A DNA stretch of 9,411 bases from Halieaceae bacterium (GTDB lineage: Bacteria; Pseudomonadota; Gammaproteobacteria; Pseudomonadales; Halieaceae), in assembly GCA_003520285.1 (NCBI GenBank), contig DOVB01000250.1:1-9411 (forward strand). The letters run 5' to 3'. Positions 5,600 to 9,411 of this stretch are shown here, piece by piece (within the stretch, counting starts at the first letter, position 1; each line of letters begins with the position of its first letter). The position numbers and the translations under genes were made by a program. Under the pieces are notes generated by a model. It was given only the letters and a program-made list of their open reading frames with translations, was not told the origin of the DNA and made no database searches.

Positions 5600-5998
5600 C
5601 TAAATCCAGTTCTCGAGACGCAGGCCATCAACTCGCTCGAATTCTTTTAGGTTATTGGTAACCAGCGTAAGACCTTCACTTCTCGAATGCCCCGCAATAT
5701 GCAGATCGTTAACACCTATGGGGGCTCCTTTGCGTTCCAATACCGCTCGAATATCGCCATAGTGTGCGGTAGCTTTATTACCATACTCCAACACCACTAA
5801 CCGTGAAACGAAGTCTTCAACTTGCCGGAGATTATGATCTGGCATGGCACTTTTCTCGACTCCGTGTATCAACTCAGCCAACGTGATGGAACTGACACAC
5901 AGTTGGCCTGCATGCGTGTTGAACGTTGCCAAGGCCTCAGGGGGCCGGCGTTTAATCACGTAGATCGCGATATTGGTATCGAGCATATACTTGAGCAT
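5600..5998 (-). CDS. vapC: VapC-type PIN-domain toxin ribonuclease
   Basis: A 132-aa PIN-domain endoribonuclease, toxin of a type II toxin-antitoxin pair; relatives cut tRNA or rRNA when released from VapB. The Mg-binding acidic residues are visible: Asp7 in YMLDTN, Glu42 in TLAELIHGVE, Asp98 in GVNDLHIAGH, and the TNNLKEFERV block (114-123). Length is standard for the family. Its ATG overlaps the vapB stop as ATGA, so translation is coupled. A 25-bp piece of it (5744-5768) is duplicated at 3473-3497. The cleaved RNA cannot be predicted. Confidence 0.92.
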   Translation of the reverse strand: MLKYMLDTNIAIYVIKRRPPEALATFNTHAGQLCVSSITLAELIHGVEKSAMPDHNLRQVEDFVSRLVVLEYGNKATAHYGDIRAVLERKGAPIGVNDLHIAGHSRSEGLTLVTNNLKEFERVDGLRLENWI

Positions 5999-6231
5999 CA
6001 GAAAGCTTCCCGCTCGGACTGCACTTGCGACGCACGTTCTTCCATAAAATCATCGCTGACATGTTCAGCAGTAAGAAAGAAGTTGTCCCATGTGCTTTCC
6101 ACGGGCGACAAAATTCGATCTTTTCCAACAACACGTACAGTAACTTGCTTCACATCATCGGGAAAACGAGTGTCGGCCGGCAGTCTTACCGCCTGAGTGC
6201 GGTTATTAACAAATACGGACCCGATAGCCAT
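5998..6231 (-). CDS. vapB: VapB-type antitoxin
   Basis: A 77-aa antitoxin that would neutralise VapC and, as a complex, repress its own promoter. The N-terminus MAIGSVFVNNRTQAVRLPAD is a typical VapB/AbrB-like DNA-binding start; the acidic C-terminal part (ESTWDNFFLTAEHVSDDFME) would wrap the toxin. I chose ATG 6231 because a perfect AGGAGG lies 8 bp upstream. The alternative GTG at 6240 would overlap that ribosome-binding site. It ends at 5998 overlapping vapC. Confidence 0.92.
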   Translation of the reverse strand: MAIGSVFVNNRTQAVRLPADTRFPDDVKQVTVRVVGKDRILSPVESTWDNFFLTAEHVSDDFMEERASQVQSEREAF

Positions 6232-6250
6232 ATGTAGCACCTCCTACGCA

Positions 6251-6273
6251 GCAATATACCCGAAGTATATAGC
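6251..6273 (-). promoter_or_regulatory. probable VapBC operator/promoter
   Basis: ATATAC-CCGAA-GTATAT is a perfect 6-bp dyad with a 5-bp centre, extended outward by GC/GC pairs with one mismatch (6251-6273). It lies just upstream of the vapB ribosome-binding site. On the minus strand it includes TATACT- and TATATT-like hexamers usable as a -10, which suits VapBC-mediated autorepression. Confidence 0.55.
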
Positions 6274-6339
6274 ATCTTACTTAGACGGAAAACGCATAAC
6301 TTGAAACGCATTGCCCCATGTGTGTATTCGTAGGGATTT

Positions 6340-6378
6340 AAAACCGGTGTCGTGCGCCGCCGAGCTAGGCGCGGTTTT
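6340..6378. terminator. bidirectional rho-independent terminator
   Basis: Outer stem AAAACCG (6340-6346) / CGGTTTT (6372-6378) and inner stem GCGCC (6354-6358) / GGCGC (6368-6372), separated by a bulge. On the minus strand the hairpin is followed by TTTTAAAT, suiting the end of the small membrane-protein gene. On the plus strand it is followed by ATTGTATT. Its right half overlaps repeat R. Confidence 0.55.
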
Positions 6379-6390
6379 ATTGTATTAGCG
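6366..6390. repeat. 25-bp direct repeat R, right copy
   Basis: Identical to 3505-3529. It contributes the TAA stop (6385-6387) of the small membrane-protein gene and half of the terminator hairpin. Immediately to its right begins the 281-bp segment missing from copy B. Confidence 0.9.
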
Positions 6391-6618
6391 GCCGCTATCT
6401 CGCCACCCTTGGCGAACCAAAAACAAACCTGTCACTACTATTAGGATGTGCAAGCCAATCATAAAGTAAAAAGAGACAGGGCTATCGGCGAGGCTATATG
6501 AATGTCCACGGCTTTGAACGACGTCGAAACAAATTGCCCTGTAAAGAACTATGGTTGCAAAAATTGTCAGCGCCGACCCCAAAACGATTTTTGCTATTTT
6601 TACGTGGATTGCTTTCAT
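6385..6618 (-). CDS. small two-helix membrane protein, function unknown
   Basis: From ATG 6618 the product is 77 aa; a GTG three bases earlier is also in frame. It has two hydrophobic segments, residues ~7-26 (KIAKIVLGSALTIFATIVLY) and ~49-68 (SFYFMIGLHILIVVTGLFLV). They are joined by a polar loop (DVVQSRGHSYSLADSP), and the C-terminus is basic (RQGWRDSGR). I do not recognise the family; two-helix proteins of this size occur as immunity or cassette-borne proteins. No clear ribosome-binding site precedes the start. All but the last codon and stop lie in the 281-bp segment absent from copy B, so it behaves like a one-gene cassette. Confidence 0.5.
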   Translation of the reverse strand: MKAIHVKIAKIVLGSALTIFATIVLYRAICFDVVQSRGHSYSLADSPVSFYFMIGLHILIVVTGLFLVRQGWRDSGR

Positions 6619-6671
6619 CACTATGCTGGCAACCGGCTAACATTAAGACCGGTAGCTTGACTGTTTTCGCG
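6391..6671 (-). other. 281-bp one-gene segment present here, absent at copy B
   Basis: At the left locus repeat R runs directly into TATTGATGGAA. Here the same two sequences are split by exactly 281 bp. The segment is bounded by a GCG at each end (6388-6390 and 6669-6671). Neither integron attC ends (GTTRRRY/RYYYAAC pairs) nor terminal inverted repeats are convincing, so insertion and deletion are equally possible. Confidence 0.7.
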
Positions 6672-6714
6672 TATTGATGGAACCCCTGAAAAACCAGATA
6701 TTCATCACTCAACC

Positions 6715-6731
6715 AGCCCAACGATTGGGCT
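6715..6731 (-). terminator. hairpin at the end of the plcP-like gene
   Basis: AGCCCAA-CGA-TTGGGCT, overlapping the stop codon of the intact plcP-like gene. There is no U-run after it on the minus strand, so it may act more as an RNA 3'-end stabiliser or part of an attachment site than as a strong terminator. It is the only feature conserved at the left edge of all three plcP ends. Confidence 0.45.
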
Positions 6732-7482
6732 AATCGTGCTCAAAACGATGAGCCACAAGGCTCAGATTGCCATCGAAATCCTGCACCAAAGCCGTACAGT
6801 TCTCGACCCAATCGCCATCGTTGCAGTAGACAATGCCATCGATATTCAAAACAGATGGGAAATGCAGGTGACCGCAAATAATACCGTCATAGCCCTGCCG
6901 GCGAGCCAAGTCCGCACCCGCCTCTTCATAGCGTTTAATCACCATTTCGGCTTGCGATACACTCGATTTTATCCACTTTGCCAAAGACCAATACGGCAGG
7001 CCAAATCTGGCGCGGATACCAATGATCCACTCATTAAGTGCCATCAAAGAATCATAGGCAAGATCGCCGACCCAGCGATTCAATCGTGAGTATCGCACCG
7101 CAAAATCTAGTTCATCTCCGTGGATCACGAGCATTCGCTGTCCCGCTTCTGTCTCGAAATCAATGCGTCTTTGAATATCGATCAGGCCGAACTCTGAACC
7201 ACAAAACTCGCGAAAATTGGCGTCGTGATTCCCGGGGATGTAGGTAACTCGAGTGCCCTTTCTGGCGAGCGACAAAAACTTTCGCAGCACATTATTGTGG
7301 GCTTGGGGCCAGTGCACCCGCTTTTGCATCGCCCACACATCAACAATGTCACCTACCAGAAAGAGTTGCTCGCAGCGCATATTCTTTAAAAAACTGAGCA
7401 AAGCTTCTGCTTTGCAATGTTTGCTGCCTAAATGCACGTCGGAAATAAAAACGGTCTTATAGTAGTTCTGACTTTTAGTCAC
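6730..7482 (-). CDS. plcP: PlcP-like calcineurin-type phosphoesterase (LpxH superfamily)
   Basis: A 250-aa metallophosphoesterase with the complete dinuclear metal motif set: DVHLG (Asp15, His17), VGDIVD (Asp45), GNHD (85-87), IHGDELD (His121) and GHLH (204-207). Automatic annotation would call it UDP-2,3-diacylglucosamine diphosphatase. The run of YWPQAHN-like (here HWPQAHNNVLRKF), YIPGNHD, the YWSLAKWIK segment and GDWVENCTA fits the PlcP branch better. PlcP is a phospholipase C-like enzyme that strips phosphorylated head groups from phospholipids under phosphorus limitation. Its GTG start overlaps the olsF stop as GTGA, with GGAG 7 bp upstream, so it is coupled to the ornithine-lipid synthase, which supports that role. 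The 3' third is duplicated twice to the left. A housekeeping LpxH role remains possible. Confidence 0.85.
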   Translation of the reverse strand: MTKSQNYYKTVFISDVHLGSKHCKAEALLSFLKNMRCEQLFLVGDIVDVWAMQKRVHWPQAHNNVLRKFLSLARKGTRVTYIPGNHDANFREFCGSEFGLIDIQRRIDFETEAGQRMLVIHGDELDFAVRYSRLNRWVGDLAYDSLMALNEWIIGIRARFGLPYWSLAKWIKSSVSQAEMVIKRYEEAGADLARRQGYDGIICGHLHFPSVLNIDGIVYCNDGDWVENCTALVQDFDGNLSLVAHRFEHD

Positions 7483-9197
7483 TTAGACTCCGCCTTGTGA
7501 AGGTAGCGTTTTTTTCGGCTCTGCTTAAGAAGCTTAAGGTTAACAACGATGAACCCATCGATGCAGCCCTTGAAGTTCGGGTCGATATTGAAATCACTGA
7601 AACCAACACCGCCCTCTTTGGCAACCTCGGTGTAGTATTTATAAAGGGGAGGCAAACTCTGCCCCGCTGCCTTAAGCTCCTGACGCAAGACCTTAAAATC
7701 CTGAGCATAATCGCCTGTGTAGGCCTGACGAGCCGTTAGGCTGCGATCGTTCGTTGACACGAACGGTGTGGTCGCGATGACCTCTGGCCACAGCGCAGGA
7801 AAATAGAAGTGATAGAAATCCCTCACCGTTTCTAGCGAACGCTCGCCTAGGTCGCGACTCATAGATACCGGACCAAACAAATAACGCAAAGCGGGACGCT
7901 GCGAAATGTACGCGCCAAGACCCGACCAAAGCTCATCGAGCGAGTGGCGATCGCGATAACGGTATTGCACAAAACTCCGACCCAACTCCAAACTGCGCTC
8001 CAGCGACTTCGAGGGCACCTTGTGTAAGTCGAACAACGATGAGGTATACAGCCCATCAAGCCCGTGGTTGCGCAGCACAGTTCGCACGTCTGCGAGTCGA
8101 TAGGCGCCCACTATTTGTTTGTCAAGCGGATGCCAGAGCAAGAGGTGATCGTAGTGATAATCGTACCGATCGATGTCTCTTGGAGACCCACTACCCTCGC
8201 CGATTGCACGGAAACTCAGCTCTCGCAGCCGACCCAACTCCCGCAGAATACAATCGCCCGCTCGCGCTCTGTACAATCTTATTTCTCGACCGCGCGGAGT
8301 ACTCCCCAAGAGTTCACAGTCCGCAATCTCACGTGACAGAAGCAGCCTATTCTCGGCCGGAGCCACGGTTTCCTCGCCCTGAAATAAAGGTTTACTGTTG
8401 CGGGCCAAACCATACACATGACGCTTGAACTTCTGCGCGGTGACCTTGCGCGACTCATCGCGGTCGTAATGCTCGATCGGAATCAGATGGCCAATGCGCG
8501 CATCAACCGTGCGGTGGCACTGCTTGAACATCTCTCTGACCAACCAAACCGTCGAAAGCGGCTTGGCTAAAAACGATAAGCTGTAGAAGAAAACCGAGTT
8601 CCTAGCGGCAACATAGATAGGAAGAATTGGCGCCTTGGCAGATCTTGCGATCTTCAGAAAGCCCGGGTGCCAGGCCCCATCTCGAACCCCCTGAGGTCCA
8701 AACCGAGACACCTCACCAGCGGGGAAAATAATGGCCGCACCATCGCTCTCCAAATGCGCTTTAATTGTCTCTAGATTCGACTTCGGCGTCTTACCGTCCA
8801 TATTATTCACGGGCAATAAGACCGGTCGTAATGGCTCGATCGCCAGCAACAGATCATTCGCCAAAACCTTAACGTCGGGTCTGATACTTGCCACAAGATT
8901 GAGTAATGCCAGCCCATCAAGCGACCCGATTGGATGATTCGCTACAATGACTACTGCGCCTTCTGACGGTATGCGAGCTCGTTCCCGATCACGTGTTCTG
9001 AGTGAAAAATCAAAAAAGAGGAGAACTTTTTCGACGAACTCTAGACCCCTAGCATACGGGTATTCGCGCTCAAACTGTTGAATACGCGCTTCATGAAAAA
9101 GAAATCCCAGAAACTTCAGAAGAATCGGGCCAATTTTTGTATGCTTCTCGAAAAAATCAGGAAATCGGTCTTCGAGTGCTGCTTTGACATTCAACAT
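7479..9197 (-). CDS. olsF: OlsF-type bifunctional acyltransferase (ornithine lipid synthase)
   Basis: The 572-aa protein has two acyltransferase halves. Residues ~75-260 form a PlsC/LPLAT-type O-acyltransferase with catalytic NHPIGSLDG (His88, Asp94), FPAGEVS (158-164) and PILPIYV (190-196). Residues ~300-480 form a GNAT-like N-acyltransferase of the OlsB/haemolysin type (CILRELGRLRELSFRAIGEG, then LLLWHPLDKQIVGAYRL and LELGRSFVQYRY). A conserved C-terminal block follows (PPLYKYYTEVAKEGGVGFSD and FIVVNLKLL). In OlsF the C-terminal half acylates ornithine and the N-terminal half adds the second acyl chain, giving ornithine lipid at the inner membrane. The ATG at 9197 is 5 bp after the preceding gene and lacks a strong ribosome-binding site, so translation is probably coupled. 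Substrate could be another amino acid; the family assignment is firm, the exact lipid is inferred. Confidence 0.83.
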   Translation of the reverse strand: MLNVKAALEDRFPDFFEKHTKIGPILLKFLGFLFHEARIQQFEREYPYARGLEFVEKVLLFFDFSLRTRDRERARIPSEGAVVIVANHPIGSLDGLALLNLVASIRPDVKVLANDLLLAIEPLRPVLLPVNNMDGKTPKSNLETIKAHLESDGAAIIFPAGEVSRFGPQGVRDGAWHPGFLKIARSAKAPILPIYVAARNSVFFYSLSFLAKPLSTVWLVREMFKQCHRTVDARIGHLIPIEHYDRDESRKVTAQKFKRHVYGLARNSKPLFQGEETVAPAENRLLLSREIADCELLGSTPRGREIRLYRARAGDCILRELGRLRELSFRAIGEGSGSPRDIDRYDYHYDHLLLWHPLDKQIVGAYRLADVRTVLRNHGLDGLYTSSLFDLHKVPSKSLERSLELGRSFVQYRYRDRHSLDELWSGLGAYISQRPALRYLFGPVSMSRDLGERSLETVRDFYHFYFPALWPEVIATTPFVSTNDRSLTARQAYTGDYAQDFKVLRQELKAAGQSLPPLYKYYTEVAKEGGVGFSDFNIDPNFKGCIDGFIVVNLKLLKQSRKKRYLHKAESK

Positions 9198-9202
9198 AGC
9201 GC

Positions 9203-9406
9203 TTAAGGCGCGTCTTGAAAGTAGACACCCGCGTCATCACCGAGCCATGAGCTCTCGTGAGCGACTTTGTCTTTTGCAGTTGGTCTGAAATGCGACTCTA
9301 AAAAGTCGATCCGCCCGCCACGCTCCAAAAATTCGCTGATTTCTCGATTGAGCTGCTCTCGCAGGATCTGTTTTTCGTGGCGTCGATCTAATTCAGAACC
9401 GTTCAT
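9203..9406 (-). CDS. small SutA-like protein, first gene of the olsF-plcP operon
   Basis: A 67-aa hydrophilic protein. The segment KQILREQLNREISEFLERGG followed by RIDFLESHF is the kind of short helix plus LxRGGxI turn seen in SutA-type RNA-polymerase-binding proteins and in several small gammaproteobacterial proteins of unknown role. The acidic N-terminal tail of Pseudomonas SutA is missing, so this is a resemblance rather than an assignment. The ATG at 9406 lies near the window edge, so its promoter is not visible. It stops 5 bp before olsF and is almost certainly co-transcribed with it. Confidence 0.6.
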   Translation of the reverse strand: MNGSELDRRHEKQILREQLNREISEFLERGGRIDFLESHFRPTAKDKVAHESSWLGDDAGVYFQDAP

Positions 9407-9411
9407 TATTT

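Noticed and set aside
1..9411. CRISPR array
   Set aside because: The repeats here are two or three widely spaced copies tied to gene ends, not regularly spaced short repeats.

Overview
The window looks like the chromosome of a gammaproteobacterium, probably marine or environmental. The reasons are a class II tRNA-Leu with encoded CCA, an OlsF-type bifunctional ornithine-lipid synthase, a PlcP/LpxH-type phosphoesterase, and a short first gene resembling SutA-type RNA-polymerase-binding proteins. No integrase, transposase gene, CRISPR array or rRNA is visible. Every assignment is from reading the sequence; no database search was run.

Layout. Two core-like anchors face each other. On the left, tRNA-Leu(CAG) (37-123, +) has its 3' end pointing right. 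On the right is a tight minus-strand operon: a small SutA-like gene (9203-9406), olsF (7479-9197) and a plcP-like gene (6730-7482), with plcP's 3' end pointing left. Between them lie about 6.6 kb of mosaic accessory DNA. From left to right it holds a tRNA-tail repeat (108-293), a TetR regulator divergent from an alpha/beta hydrolase, a truncated 3' copy of plcP (copy A, to 2257), a second tRNA-tail repeat (2431-2607), a membrane-anchored cytochrome c with a clipped partner ORF, and a scrambled joint (3308-3530). It continues with a second truncated 3' copy of plcP (copy B), an AbiEi-like/Fic fusion protein, a vapBC toxin-antitoxin pair, and a small two-helix membrane protein.

The most striking feature is how this DNA accumulated. 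The last ~20 bases of the tRNA are repeated twice to its right, and the last 200-300 bases of plcP are repeated twice to its left. Each extra copy lies on the side where a displaced gene end would be left after site-specific integration into the 3' end of that gene. The two series interleave. A 166-bp unit around the tRNA tail is present in two circularly permuted arrangements. Copy B looks like a deletion derivative of the vapBC/membrane-protein/plcP arrangement still intact at 5744-6930. I read the window as an accretion site growing inward from two gene ends, carrying toxin-antitoxin, Fic and regulator/hydrolase cargo.

Functionally, olsF and plcP are probably one phosphorus-sparing lipid-remodelling unit. 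PlcP would remove phosphorylated head groups from membrane phospholipids and OlsF would make phosphorus-free ornithine lipids. The TetR/hydrolase pair, Fic protein, VapBC and membrane protein are each self-contained accessory modules with no evident role in that pathway.
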